DNA of 64,000 bases from Parapedobacter deserti (GTDB lineage: Bacteria; Bacteroidota; Bacteroidia; Sphingobacteriales; Sphingobacteriaceae), in the NCBI RefSeq assembly GCF_042646065.1, contig NZ_JBHRTA010000009.1, positions 1 to 64,000 on the forward strand, in the 5' to 3' direction. Positions 28,224 through 37,625 of the stretch are shown here, piece after piece. Position 1 is the first letter of the stretch. Each line of letters begins with the position of its first letter. The notes under the pieces are model-generated. The model had not been told where the DNA came from and made no database searches. It worked only from the letters and a program-made list of their open reading frames with translations. The position numbers were made by a program, and so were the translations under genes.

Positions 28224-30455
28224 ATGAAAACAGAAATACTTTTCACCTATAGCAAGCTATGGCTATCCGTTTTGCTGGCCGTAACCCTTGGGGCCTGCAA
28301 GAAACCGGAAAGTGCTGGTGGCGAAACGGGGACATTAATCATTCATAATTTTTATCCAAGTAGCGGGAAGGCCGGAACGCTGGTGACCATTGAGGGGACA
28401 GGTTTTGCCCCAAAACTGGACAAAAATACGGTTACCTTCGGCAACGTGTCGGGCGAAATTGTAGCCCTTGAGGACGGTAATCTGGTAGTGCGGGCTCCGG
28501 AAGGGGGGCAAACCAGCACGATCACGTTAAGCAATGGCTCCCGAAGCCAGGAGGTTGGAACCTTTACCTTCCAAGCCTTGAGCATTTCACGGATCGATCC
28601 GGCCAACGGGCCTTCAGGCTCTCACATCCGCATTTATGGGGAGGGTTTCAGCAGCATGGCAGGCCCGGCATTAGTTACCATTAATGGCAAACCGGCCGTG
28701 GTCGCCGGTGCCAGCGATACGCTGTTAGTGGCGGAGGTGCCGGATGAAGCGGGCAGCGGCCCGATAGCGGTAAATGTGGACGGAATGAGTGTACGGGGGC
28801 AGAATTTCGTGTTCCAAGCCATCCGCAGTGTGAAGCCGCTCACCGGTGGTAAAGGTACCCGAGTACGCATTAGCGGCGAGGGTTTTGAGACTTCAGTTGA
28901 AGGCAATTTGGTCGATTTTAACGGCAAACAGGCTGCCATATTGGAGGCTTCTGCAACCAGCTTGCTGGTGGAAGCGCCCGAAGGGGTGGAAACAGGTCCA
29001 TTGGCACTTACCGTCAACGGGCAGCGGGCTACCGGACCAATATTTACACGAGTGCCGCTCCCAGTAATAACGGAGGTGAGCCCCCTTAGCGGCCCTGCAG
29101 GCACCGAGATGATCATCAAGGGGGCTGTTTTCAGCCCTGAGCTGGATGAAAACCGGGTACTTATCAACGGAGTGGAAGTGCCGGTCATCTCGGCCACGGG
29201 AGAAGAACTGAAACTTATTCTGCCCGGCGGCACGGGCAGTGGCAAGGTAGTGGTGATGGTGAATGACCAACAGACTGAAGGGCCGCACTTCAGGGACCAA
29301 AACCTGGGCATCCATGACTTCAGCCCGGACAACGGGCAGGATAACCTGGAGATCACCATTACCGGTACAGGCTTTGATCCCAACCCCGCGGCAAACCGCG
29401 TAACCTTCAACGGCGTCGCCGCGCAGGTACTTGCTGCCACGGACAATGAGTTAATTGTGAAGACACCCATGAACGTCACAACTGGAACGCTACAAGTATT
29501 CGTGGGCGGACAAGAGGCTGTGGCGCCAAGGGAATTTCGCCGAACGGGTGTATCGACCATCGCGGCCGGGCTTCCAACCGTTTACAGTATGGTTGTGGGT
29601 GCCGACGGTTCCATCTACGCACTAAGTGGACACGCCGTAATCAAATTGACTGCGGAGGGAACTGTGACTACGTTGGCTGGCAATGCCGCCACACCGGGTA
29701 GTCAAGATGGAAGTGGTGAAGAGGCGCGCTTTAATTTTAATAACGCCTCCGGAATCGTGATAGACAACCAGCAAAACCTCTACGTTTCCGAACGGAACAA
29801 CAACGAAATCCGAAAAATTACCCCAAATGGCATGGTCAGTCGATTCGTAACCCTAAACCAACCTGGCAGAATGACGATGACTGCTGGCAATGTGATTCTC
29901 GCGGAGGCCGGAGGAAACCTCCACCGGATATCTCCTCAAGGTGAAATAACGCGTCTGGTACCTAACAGGCACTCGCTACTCGCTTACCCGGCGATATCGA
30001 CTGCCGGTATTGCCATAGATCAAACCGGAATGATTTATTTCTTGCATTACTGGGATGTTGGATACGTTATAGCTTTTACCAACCCGGCTACCTCGCAGGT
30101 GGAAATACCATGGGCGGGAGGTGGTCCGTATGGTTCGGTTGACGGCGTTGGAACCCAGGCATCATTTACAAACCCAAATAATATACAGGCCGATGGCAAT
30201 GACAGGTTATTGGTGTCAGATATGGAGTACGAACAAGTACCTCCGTATGGCCTGAACATTTTAGTCCGGCAAATCCATATCGCCAGCCGGGAGGTTTCCA
30301 CCACGCTCAGATTTCCCAGAGGGTTTAGGGATGGGCCGCTATATGAGGCAGCGATCAATGATATAGGGACTGGTACGATGGTTTGGGGGCCCAATGGCGA
30401 CATCTACTTTTACCAAAACAACGGGCAGGCCATCCGCAGGATATTCCTGCGGTAA
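28224..30455 (+). CDS. Lipoprotein with five IPT/TIG domains and a C-terminal NHL-like propeller, locus B
   Basis: A 743-residue lipoprotein with lipobox VTLGAC. Five tandem IPT/TIG immunoglobulin-like domains of about 80 residues occupy roughly 38-440; each starts with a form of PSSGKAGTLVTIEGTGF. The remaining 300 residues hold NHL-type repeats (MVVGADGSIYALSGHAVIKL, ASGIVIDNQQNLYVSERNNN, IRKITPNGMVSRF), which should fold as a beta-propeller. IPT proteins next to SusC/SusD act as extended surface glycan- or ligand-binding proteins in several loci. The SusC gene begins 80 bases downstream. Confidence 0.88.
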   Translation: MKTEILFTYSKLWLSVLLAVTLGACKKPESAGGETGTLIIHNFYPSSGKAGTLVTIEGTGFAPKLDKNTVTFGNVSGEIVALEDGNLVVRAPEGGQTSTITLSNGSRSQEVGTFTFQALSISRIDPANGPSGSHIRIYGEGFSSMAGPALVTINGKPAVVAGASDTLLVAEVPDEAGSGPIAVNVDGMSVRGQNFVFQAIRSVKPLTGGKGTRVRISGEGFETSVEGNLVDFNGKQAAILEASATSLLVEAPEGVETGPLALTVNGQRATGPIFTRVPLPVITEVSPLSGPAGTEMIIKGAVFSPELDENRVLINGVEVPVISATGEELKLILPGGTGSGKVVVMVNDQQTEGPHFRDQNLGIHDFSPDNGQDNLEITITGTGFDPNPAANRVTFNGVAAQVLAATDNELIVKTPMNVTTGTLQVFVGGQEAVAPREFRRTGVSTIAAGLPTVYSMVVGADGSIYALSGHAVIKLTAEGTVTTLAGNAATPGSQDGSGEEARFNFNNASGIVIDNQQNLYVSERNNNEIRKITPNGMVSRFVTLNQPGRMTMTAGNVILAEAGGNLHRISPQGEITRLVPNRHSLLAYPAISTAGIAIDQTGMIYFLHYWDVGYVIAFTNPATSQVEIPWAGGGPYGSVDGVGTQASFTNPNNIQADGNDRLLVSDMEYEQVPPYGLNILVRQIHIASREVSTTLRFPRGFRDGPLYEAAINDIGTGTMVWGPNGDIYFYQNNGQAIRRIFLR

Positions 30456-30535
30456 GTCGTGCCGCGCCGGCCGAGGCCCTCGGAATAGGATAAAAGTGCA
30501 ATGAATAAAGACAACAATAGAAAATTAGACGATAT

Positions 30536-33500
30536 ATGAAGTTCAGTTTGATAACGGTAGCTATTGCATTGGCTACGGTAGTCATCAGCCCGCTGTCGGC
30601 AACATCAGCCGGTCTTCCGGCGATCTTGACGCAGCAACGCATCACCGGTAAGGTGACTGATCCTGCCGGTAGGCCACTGGCTGGTGTAAGTGTGATCGTT
30701 AAGGGAACCAATACCAGCGTACCTACGGGTGCGGATGGCTCCTTCGCAATTCAAGCTCCATCAGACGCCATACTGGTCGTCCGCCTGATGGGCTACGCCA
30801 CCCGGGAAGTCTCTGTAGCGGGTCAAACTACACTTTCCATCACCCTTGAATCTGACGTGCAGATGCTTGAAGACGTGGTCGTCACAGGCTATCAAACCGT
30901 AAATAAACGCCGTTTTACCGGTGCATCGGCAACGCTGAAGGCGGACGATGTGAAGCGTGAGGGCGTAGCCGACGTGAGCCGGATGCTGGAAGGACAGGTG
31001 GCAGGCGTATCGGTGCAAAATGTATCGGGCACATTCGGTGCAGCCCCAAAGATTCGGATCCGAGGAGCTTCCTCCATCAATGGCGACAACAAACCGCTGT
31101 GGGTAGTGGACGGCATCATCCTCGAAGATGTGGTCAATGTGTCCAACGAGCAGCTCTCGACTGGCGACCCTTCTACGTTGATCGGATCTTCGGTGGCGGG
31201 CTTGAATCCTGACGATATTGAAAGTTTCGAGATACTCAAAGACGCAGCCGCTACTTCGTTATATGGTGCCCGGGCGATGAATGGGGTGATCGTGATCACC
31301 ACTAAAAAAGGCCGCATCGGCGAACCGGTAGTATCCTATACTGGAAATTTTTCAACCTACCTGAAACCTACTTACCGGCAGTTCAATATCATGAATTCTT
31401 ACGACCAGGTATCGCTTTATGCCGAACTTGAACGCAAGGGTTGGCTTAACTACGGCGAAACGGCCCGTGCAGTAAACGGTGGTATTTATACCAAAATGGC
31501 TGATCTAATTAATCAGTATGACGCGACAAACGGGCAGTTTGGACTGCGCAACGATCCGGAAAGTCGCCGTGCGTTTCTTGAACGGTATGCGTATGCCAAC
31601 ACCGATTGGTTCGACATCCTGTTCGACAATTCGCTCATGCAAGAACACGCGCTCAGTGTGTCCAGCGGAACGGAAAAGTCTCAGCTCTATGTTTCTACGA
31701 GCTACCTGAACGATAACGGATGGAGCAAAGGCGATGCGGTGGAGCGGTTTACCGGAAATATGCGGGCGACTTTCACGCCGAACAGCCGACTGAGCTATGG
31801 CATTATTACCCAAGGTGCTATCCGCAACCAAAAGGCCCCGGGTACCTTAGGGCGCGTAAGCAACGCTGTAAGTGGAGAGTTGAGCCGCGACTTCGACATC
31901 AATCCATACAGTTATGCGCTGAATACCAGCCGGGCACTAACAGCCTACGATGAAAACGGTGAACAGGAATATTTCCGTCGGAACTTTGCGCCGTTCAACA
32001 TCCTCCATGAGCTGGAAAACAATACGTTAGACCTTAGTTTCATGGATCTTAAGGTGCAGGGTGACCTGCGGTACAACGTTTTGAATAACCTTAAATTTTC
32101 CTTTGAAGGGGCTTATCGCTACGCGAAGACCAATCAAGAGCATAGCGTACATGAGAATTCAAACATGCCAGAGGCGTACCGCGCGGATGGTGACGCCACG
32201 ATCCGTACGGCAAATAAGTTCTTGTATCGGAATCCAGACGACCCGGAGGCGGAGCCGGTCTCGGTGTTGCCTTATGGTGGGTTTTATATCACCAATGACA
32301 CGTACCTTACCAGCTACAATCTACGAAATTCATTGGATTACAGCAGTCGGATTGGTGCCGACCATCACGTTCGAGGCTATGGATTTATGGAATTGCGGTA
32401 TGCCGACAGGCAATTCAAGGAGTTTAATGGCTACGGCTATCAGTTTGATAAGGGTGGCACGCCCTACGTGGATCCCAACTTCATGAAGATGGTCATTGAA
32501 GCCAATCAGGACTATTATTCAATGACCCGTCGGTTTGACCGCTTCTTGGCATATGGCCTGAATGGTGGCTACACCTATAAAGACAAGTACAACGTCGCAG
32601 GCACTGTGCGCTATGATGGCTCCAATTTGATGGGCCGTACGCGCACGGCACGCTGGTTGCCGACATGGAACCTGAGTGGTTCATGGAATGTGGACGGGGA
32701 AGATTTCTTTGCCAGGCAGCGTATGCTCAGCCGGGCGACACTGCGTGCCAGCTACGGGTTAACGGCAAGCAGTGGACCAGCGACAAACTCCAGTGTGGTT
32801 TTGCGTAATGCATCGGCCAATCGCCCGTACTTGACGGAACGCGAATCGGTAATTTACTTGGCCAACCTCGAAAACTCGGAGCTGACCTGGGAGAAAATGT
32901 ACAAGCTGAATGTAGGGGCAGATGTGGGCTTCTTGGAAAACCGGCTCTCGCTGACGGTAGACTACTATAACCACCAGAGTTACGACTTGATTGGTTTGGT
33001 GCGTACCGGAGGGATGGGAGGTGAGTCTGTTAAAGTGGCGAATTATGCCGACATGAAGGCGAACGGTGTAGAGGCTACCCTGAACGGCACGGTACTGCAA
33101 TGGAGTGACTGGAAGTGGACTTCCCAACTCAATTTCGGCTTCAATAAGTCAGAAATAACCAGCTTGAAAAATGAACCGAATATTTGGTCGCTTGTAAATC
33201 CTGACGGTGGGGCCAAAGAGGGCTATGCCCAGCGTGGGCTGTTTTCCTTAGACTACCGGGGGCTTGATGATGAACGGGGGGTACCACAGTTTCTTAATGA
33301 ACTGGGAGAAGTATCAGGGGCGGTTTTCTTGCAAGACCGTAATACCGATTACCTCGTATACGAAGGGTCAATCGATCCGTTATTGACGGGTGGCTTTTTC
33401 AATGGCATCACTTATAGAGATTTCCGGCTTACGGCGTTGGTGACCTTCAGCACAGGCAACGTAGTGCGCCTTCGACCGGTGTTCGGTACATCCTATAGCG

Positions 33501-33880
33501 AATTGGACGCTACACCAGAGGAATTCCTCAACCGTTGGCTACTGTATGGCGACCAATCGGAGCCATCAATTTTGGATAGACGGGAAGTGGTTGACTTGGT
33601 GGGAGCCTATCCTTACAACAATTACAATTATTCCACGCAACGGACGGCGAAGGGTGATTTCGTGCGCCTTAAACAGGTGATGGTTTCTTACAATTTACCG
33701 GCAAAATACTTGGGTGCCGTGGGGGTTAAAAACGTGTCACTCAGCGTGGTGGCCAATAATCTGTGGTTGATTTATGCAGATAAGGCACTGAATGGGCAGG
33801 ATCCTGAGTTTTTTGGTTCGGGAGGCGTAGCCATGCCGCTCCCCCGGCAATTCACATTGTCACTGAAAGTTGGACTTTAA
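30536..33880 (+). CDS. SusC/RagA family TonB-dependent outer membrane transporter, locus B
   Basis: A 1114-residue transporter with signal peptide, a CarboxypepD_reg-like domain (about 35-110, ITGKVTDPAGRPLAGVSVIV), SusC signature (MLEDVVVTGYQTVNKRRFTG), plug (KPLWVVDGIILEDVV, ILKDAATSLYGARAMNGVIV) and a barrel ending in FTLSLKVGL. It lacks an STN domain, unlike the TonB receptor at the head of this locus. That suggests it relies on the other receptor or on shared transcription for signalling. SusD follows 16 bases later. Confidence 0.95.
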   Translation: MKFSLITVAIALATVVISPLSATSAGLPAILTQQRITGKVTDPAGRPLAGVSVIVKGTNTSVPTGADGSFAIQAPSDAILVVRLMGYATREVSVAGQTTLSITLESDVQMLEDVVVTGYQTVNKRRFTGASATLKADDVKREGVADVSRMLEGQVAGVSVQNVSGTFGAAPKIRIRGASSINGDNKPLWVVDGIILEDVVNVSNEQLSTGDPSTLIGSSVAGLNPDDIESFEILKDAAATSLYGARAMNGVIVITTKKGRIGEPVVSYTGNFSTYLKPTYRQFNIMNSYDQVSLYAELERKGWLNYGETARAVNGGIYTKMADLINQYDATNGQFGLRNDPESRRAFLERYAYANTDWFDILFDNSLMQEHALSVSSGTEKSQLYVSTSYLNDNGWSKGDAVERFTGNMRATFTPNSRLSYGIITQGAIRNQKAPGTLGRVSNAVSGELSRDFDINPYSYALNTSRALTAYDENGEQEYFRRNFAPFNILHELENNTLDLSFMDLKVQGDLRYNVLNNLKFSFEGAYRYAKTNQEHSVHENSNMPEAYRADGDATIRTANKFLYRNPDDPEAEPVSVLPYGGFYITNDTYLTSYNLRNSLDYSSRIGADHHVRGYGFMELRYADRQFKEFNGYGYQFDKGGTPYVDPNFMKMVIEANQDYYSMTRRFDRFLAYGLNGGYTYKDKYNVAGTVRYDGSNLMGRTRTARWLPTWNLSGSWNVDGEDFFARQRMLSRATLRASYGLTASSGPATNSSVVLRNASANRPYLTERESVIYLANLENSELTWEKMYKLNVGADVGFLENRLSLTVDYYNHQSYDLIGLVRTGGMGGESVKVANYADMKANGVEATLNGTVLQWSDWKWTSQLNFGFNKSEITSLKNEPNIWSLVNPDGGAKEGYAQRGLFSLDYRGLDDERGVPQFLNELGEVSGAVFLQDRNTDYLVYEGSIDPLLTGGFFNGITYRDFRLTALVTFSTGNVVRLRPVFGTSYSELDATPEEFLNRWLLYGDQSEPSILDRREVVDLVGAYPYNNYNYSTQRTAKGDFVRLKQVMVSYNLPAKYLGAVGVKNVSLSVVANNLWLIYADKALNGQDPEFFGSGGVAMPLPRQFTLSLKVGL

Positions 33881-33896
33881 GCATTTACATTTTATC

Positions 33897-35372
33897 ATGA
33901 ACAAGCGATTACTTTACCTCGCAGAGGGAACCGTTATCTGCGTGGCTCTTTCCATAAGCGGTTGCGGTAAATACCTCGATATTGCGCCGGACATGCGTAC
34001 CGATTTGGACTCGCCGGAAAAGGTGGGCGAGCTGCTGGCAACGGCCTATCCACAAGCGAATTATATTCCGTTTACGGAAATATTATCTGATAATGCAGGA
34101 GACAAAGGTACTGGTAACGCGCCGGTGGTAAACAGTGCTCCTTACCATTTTCAGGATGTGTCCGATATTCACCAAGATTCCCCTACCTATTATTGGAATG
34201 CCTCTTATACGGCTATTGCCGCTGCAAACCACGCGTTGCAGGCGATTGAACGTAATGGCAATACCGAAGCGTACCAGCCATATAAAGGCGAGGCTCTGGT
34301 GGCACGCGCTTATGCGCATTTCATGCTAGCCGTTCTTTTTGCACAACCCTATGAGGAACATGCTGCGGCAAACTTGCCAGGCATTCCCTACGTAACCGAG
34401 GTGGAAGACGTAGTAATCAAGCGGTACGAGCGGCGCACTGTGGCTTATGTATACGACCAGATTGAAAAGGACCTATTGGAAGGACTGTCATTGCTGGACG
34501 ATGGTGTTTACATATCGCCGAAATTCCATTTTACCACTGCCGCCGCCCATGCGTTCGCTTCACGATATTACCTCTTTAAGCGCGCTTATGCCAAGGCGTT
34601 GGAACATGCTAACGCCGTGTTCGGCGAAGGAAGTTTTGCATCAAACTTGCGCCCGGTGAACAGTGAGGCTTACCGAAGCTTGCAGTACCTTGAACTGGCG
34701 GCTCACTATACGCGCGCCGACAATCCGGCGAATATCTTGTTGGTAGAGGTACCCACGCTGTGGGGGCGCAGTTATCCAAATTACCGCTATGGCTTCACAG
34801 TCGCGACTTGGAACGAAGTTTTCGGTGCCAACGTGACGGGCGGAGTCTGGGGATATGGTGTTTACGGTTCAGATATGACACTAAATATTCCCAAGTTTCG
34901 GGAACACTTTGTCCGGCAGTCACTGCATGCCGAAACGGGCATACCTTACAATATGGTGCCCCTGTTTACCGCTGAGGAAGTGCTCTTCAACCGTGCAGAG
35001 GCCAAAGCCATGATGGGTGATTTTGTCGGCGCATTAGCCGACTTAAACGACTATGCGGCTACAAGGATGGGGTATGACTACCAAAATCCGGTGTATATGC
35101 CCGACCTCCACAAGATCACCCGCGATAAGCTGCTTGGGTTTTACCGAACGTTCAGTATGGAGGAGGCATTAGTGAAGTGCATATTGGATTTCAAGCGGGT
35201 GAACTTTCTGCACGAGGGACAGCGATGGTTTGATATTGTCCGCCATAACCTGGGCGTGGTTCACCGGACGGCTGACAACCGAATACTCACTTTAGGCCCA
35301 AACGATCCCATGCGGATAGCGCAGATTCCGCAAGAGGCACAAAGCGCAGGGGTAGAGCTGAACCCCAGATGA
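33897..35372 (+). CDS. RagB/SusD family surface nutrient-binding lipoprotein, locus B
   Basis: A 491-residue lipoprotein with lipobox LSISGC and the SusD-typical mature start GKYLDIAPDM. The helical core (GEALVARAYAHFMLAVLF) and the C-terminal block (LDFKRVNFLHEGQRWFDIVR) are recognisable. The set of SusC, SusD, zinc metallohydrolase and DUF4302 lipoproteins resembles known Bacteroidota import loci of the RagAB type, for which peptide ligands have been reported. The ATG at 33897 is preferred to 33870, which overlaps susC. Confidence 0.92.
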   Translation: MNKRLLYLAEGTVICVALSISGCGKYLDIAPDMRTDLDSPEKVGELLATAYPQANYIPFTEILSDNAGDKGTGNAPVVNSAPYHFQDVSDIHQDSPTYYWNASYTAIAAANHALQAIERNGNTEAYQPYKGEALVARAYAHFMLAVLFAQPYEEHAAANLPGIPYVTEVEDVVIKRYERRTVAYVYDQIEKDLLEGLSLLDDGVYISPKFHFTTAAAHAFASRYYLFKRAYAKALEHANAVFGEGSFASNLRPVNSEAYRSLQYLELAAHYTRADNPANILLVEVPTLWGRSYPNYRYGFTVATWNEVFGANVTGGVWGYGVYGSDMTLNIPKFREHFVRQSLHAETGIPYNMVPLFTAEEVLFNRAEAKAMMGDFVGALADLNDYAATRMGYDYQNPVYMPDLHKITRDKLLGFYRTFSMEEALVKCILDFKRVNFLHEGQRWFDIVRHNLGVVHRTADNRILTLGPNDPMRIAQIPQEAQSAGVELNPR

Positions 35373-35406
35373 TGTTAGTTAATAGACTTTAGATACTATA
35401 CTGGAT

Positions 35407-36270
35407 ATGAAAAGAGTAATAGCGTGTATGCATGTTGTGATCGTTGCATGGCTGGGCGGTGCCTGTGACAAAGCCGAGACGTTGCCGGATACGCCCATTG
35501 TGGGCCTTGGCGGCGAAACCTGGGTAAAGGGCCCGATTGATAGTTGGCTGGACGCCGAATTTCTTACACCTTATAACATTGAGGTGAAATACAAATGGGA
35601 TCCTTTTGAGCTTAATTATCAGCGCAACCTGGTGCCTATTGCCGAAGAAAAGGTGGAACCGGTAATGGCCGCAGTGAAGGATATCTGGATAAAGCCTTAC
35701 GAAAAGGTCGCTGAAAGCACCTTTATCAAAACGTATGTACCCAAACAGTTCGTACTGGCAGGCAGTGCGGAATACAATACCGACGGTACCGTTGTATTGG
35801 GCCAGGCAGAAGGCGGGCGCAAGGTGCTGCTGCTAAGGCTGAACAGGTTTGAGCGATCTAATATGGGTGAAGTACGGCAGCTGCTGCACACCATACACCA
35901 TGAGTTTGCCCATATTCTACACCAAAGCAAGCTGTATCCGGTAGCTTGGAAGGCGCTGAATCCGCAGTGGTACACGGCAACCTGGTATAACAACACGGAT
36001 GCTGCGGCACACCGGCAGGGCCTGATATCGGCCTACGCCAAGGCCAACCCCGATGAGGACTTCGTGGAGACAATCTCATTCCTGTTGGTTTACGGACAAG
36101 CGTACTATGATAGCGTCATCGCCAAGGACGACGTGCCGGAAGCCGCAAAAGTGATATTGCGCCGGAAACAGAACATGGTGGTGGAGTACTTTCTCCGGAA
36201 TTTTGAAATTGATTTTTCGGAGTTGCAACGGGAAACCCAAGCAGCTATTGCCAGATATATGCATCCGTAA
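35407..36270 (+). CDS. Substrate import-associated zinc metallohydrolase lipoprotein, locus B
   Basis: A 287-residue lipoprotein with signal peptide and lipid cysteine at about residue 20. The zinc site HEFAH (residues 165-169) lies in LLHTIHHEFAHILHQ, and a Glu about 50 residues later (FVETISFLL, residue 221) is a plausible third ligand. It matches the SusD-adjacent zinc metallohydrolase lipoprotein family. Members are thought to cleave substrate at the surface, possibly peptides, but the activity has not to my knowledge been settled. Spacing to neighbours is 34 and 12 bases. Confidence 0.88.
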   Translation: MKRVIACMHVVIVAWLGGACDKAETLPDTPIVGLGGETWVKGPIDSWLDAEFLTPYNIEVKYKWDPFELNYQRNLVPIAEEKVEPVMAAVKDIWIKPYEKVAESTFIKTYVPKQFVLAGSAEYNTDGTVVLGQAEGGRKVLLLRLNRFERSNMGEVRQLLHTIHHEFAHILHQSKLYPVAWKALNPQWYTATWYNNTDAAAHRQGLISAYAKANPDEDFVETISFLLVYGQAYYDSVIAKDDVPEAAKVILRRKQNMVVEYFLRNFEIDFSELQRETQAAIARYMHP

Positions 36271-36282
36271 AAGAAAAGAACT

Positions 36283-37605
36283 ATGTCATTATCACTACAA
36301 CATTTTATAAAATGGGCGGGGCCTTTCGTAGCGCTTTCGCTCATGCAGGCGTGCTCAAAGAACGAATTCGAAGGTGAAAGACCCGACGAGCGCCTCAACG
36401 CGACTCTTGAAGCGTATGATGGGTTGCTAGCTGGGGCATCACACGGTTGGAAGGCTCACCTGTTCCCGGCAGGCGGTGGCGGCTACGGATTCCTCATCCG
36501 CTTCGATGGGCGAAACCGAGTGACGATGTTGGCCGACATCACTGATGAAACGGGAAATCATGCCAAAGAAAGCTCTTACCGGCTACGGGCGGCGATGGTG
36601 CCTTCTCTTTATTTTGATACCTATTCATACATTCATGTATTAGCCGACCCGGACCCCGATGTATACAACGGAACGCCGGGCTGGGGATTGTATTCAGACT
36701 TTGAGTTTTCTTTCGTTTCGGTATCTGCCGACACCATCCGGATGAAGGGCAATTTATCAGGAAGCCGGCTCGAACTCATCCGGGCAAGCGCTGATGAAGC
36801 TGCGGCTTATGCATCAGGTAGCCTCAATAGCATGCGGCAACAGGTAACCGATTTTTTTCAACATAGACGATTTAGCTATTTGGAGGATGCGATGGGAGAC
36901 GTGTTTAATACGTCCCTGAACCTTGAAACGAAGACATTCTCGTTGGTCTACGACAGTGCGGGCACTATAGCTGCCAAAACGTTTGGTTTTGCTTTTTCCG
37001 GCCAAAATGAGTTGGTCCTGTCTGACACGCTGCGACTAGGCAGGTTACTCATCGACCGTCTGCGTATCGATGCAGAAAGTGGGGAACTGGAAGCGACATT
37101 TGGAAATCAGGCGTTTCCTTTTTGGGAGTCAGATGCGCCATTGTTCCCGCTGATCCAGCTATGGGGCAACGCATATGAAGCAATCCGCGTGCCTATGGAA
37201 GTTCTTTATCCGGGAAACGGGACCGAATTCAATGCACGGCGGGAGGCATTCTTGCACCAGGCGAAAAGCCTGTTGGGTGCCGGAACCACATTCCCCGAAA
37301 TGCGGCTTACCATCGACCGTAGAGAACAATTGCTGTTCGTTAACCAAATCGTAAGACAAAACGGTAATAACTTTCAATCGAATTTCGTCTTTTCCTATAC
37401 GCTCGACAATGACGGGTTCACATTCCAGTATGAAGGAGCAGTGGATGGCAACGCATCGTTTTTGGAGCATGCATTTGTGCCCGTGCTGGAAGGGTTCTTG
37501 TACGGCAAAGTCCAGTTTGAGTATGATCTGCTAACCGATGAACTTCGGGCATCGGGCGAAAGCACCGGCTTACCGGGATTTAGATTTGTGGGGCTTTTGC
37601 AATGA
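36283..37605 (+). CDS. DUF4302 domain lipoprotein 1, locus B
   Basis: A 440-residue lipoprotein with lipobox SLMQAC. The DUF4302 opening is clear (ERPDERLNATLEAYDGLLAG, SHGWKAHLFPAGGGGYGFLI). The family is found next to SusC, SusD and zinc metallohydrolase lipoproteins in Bacteroidota, probably as a surface component of the import complex. No catalytic motif is seen. It ends in an ATGA overlap with the longest frame of the next gene. Confidence 0.85.
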   Translation: MSLSLQHFIKWAGPFVALSLMQACSKNEFEGERPDERLNATLEAYDGLLAGASHGWKAHLFPAGGGGYGFLIRFDGRNRVTMLADITDETGNHAKESSYRLRAAMVPSLYFDTYSYIHVLADPDPDVYNGTPGWGLYSDFEFSFVSVSADTIRMKGNLSGSRLELIRASADEAAAYASGSLNSMRQQVTDFFQHRRFSYLEDAMGDVFNTSLNLETKTFSLVYDSAGTIAAKTFGFAFSGQNELVLSDTLRLGRLLIDRLRIDAESGELEATFGNQAFPFWESDAPLFPLIQLWGNAYEAIRVPMEVLYPGNGTEFNARREAFLHQAKSLLGAGTTFPEMRLTIDRREQLLFVNQIVRQNGNNFQSNFVFSYTLDNDGFTFQYEGAVDGNASFLEHAFVPVLEGFLYGKVQFEYDLLTDELRASGESTGLPGFRFVGLLQ

Positions 37606-37625
37606 CAACGTTAATTAAAGTATTT

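Noticed and set aside
28634..29560. 308-codon minus-strand frame opposite the IPT/TIG gene
   Set aside because: Repetitive Ser/Pro/Thr-rich antisense of the tandem IPT repeats; no start context or domain.
28224..30455. IPT repeats considered as a DNA repeat array
   Set aside because: The periodicity is at protein level; I saw no long near-identical DNA repeats.
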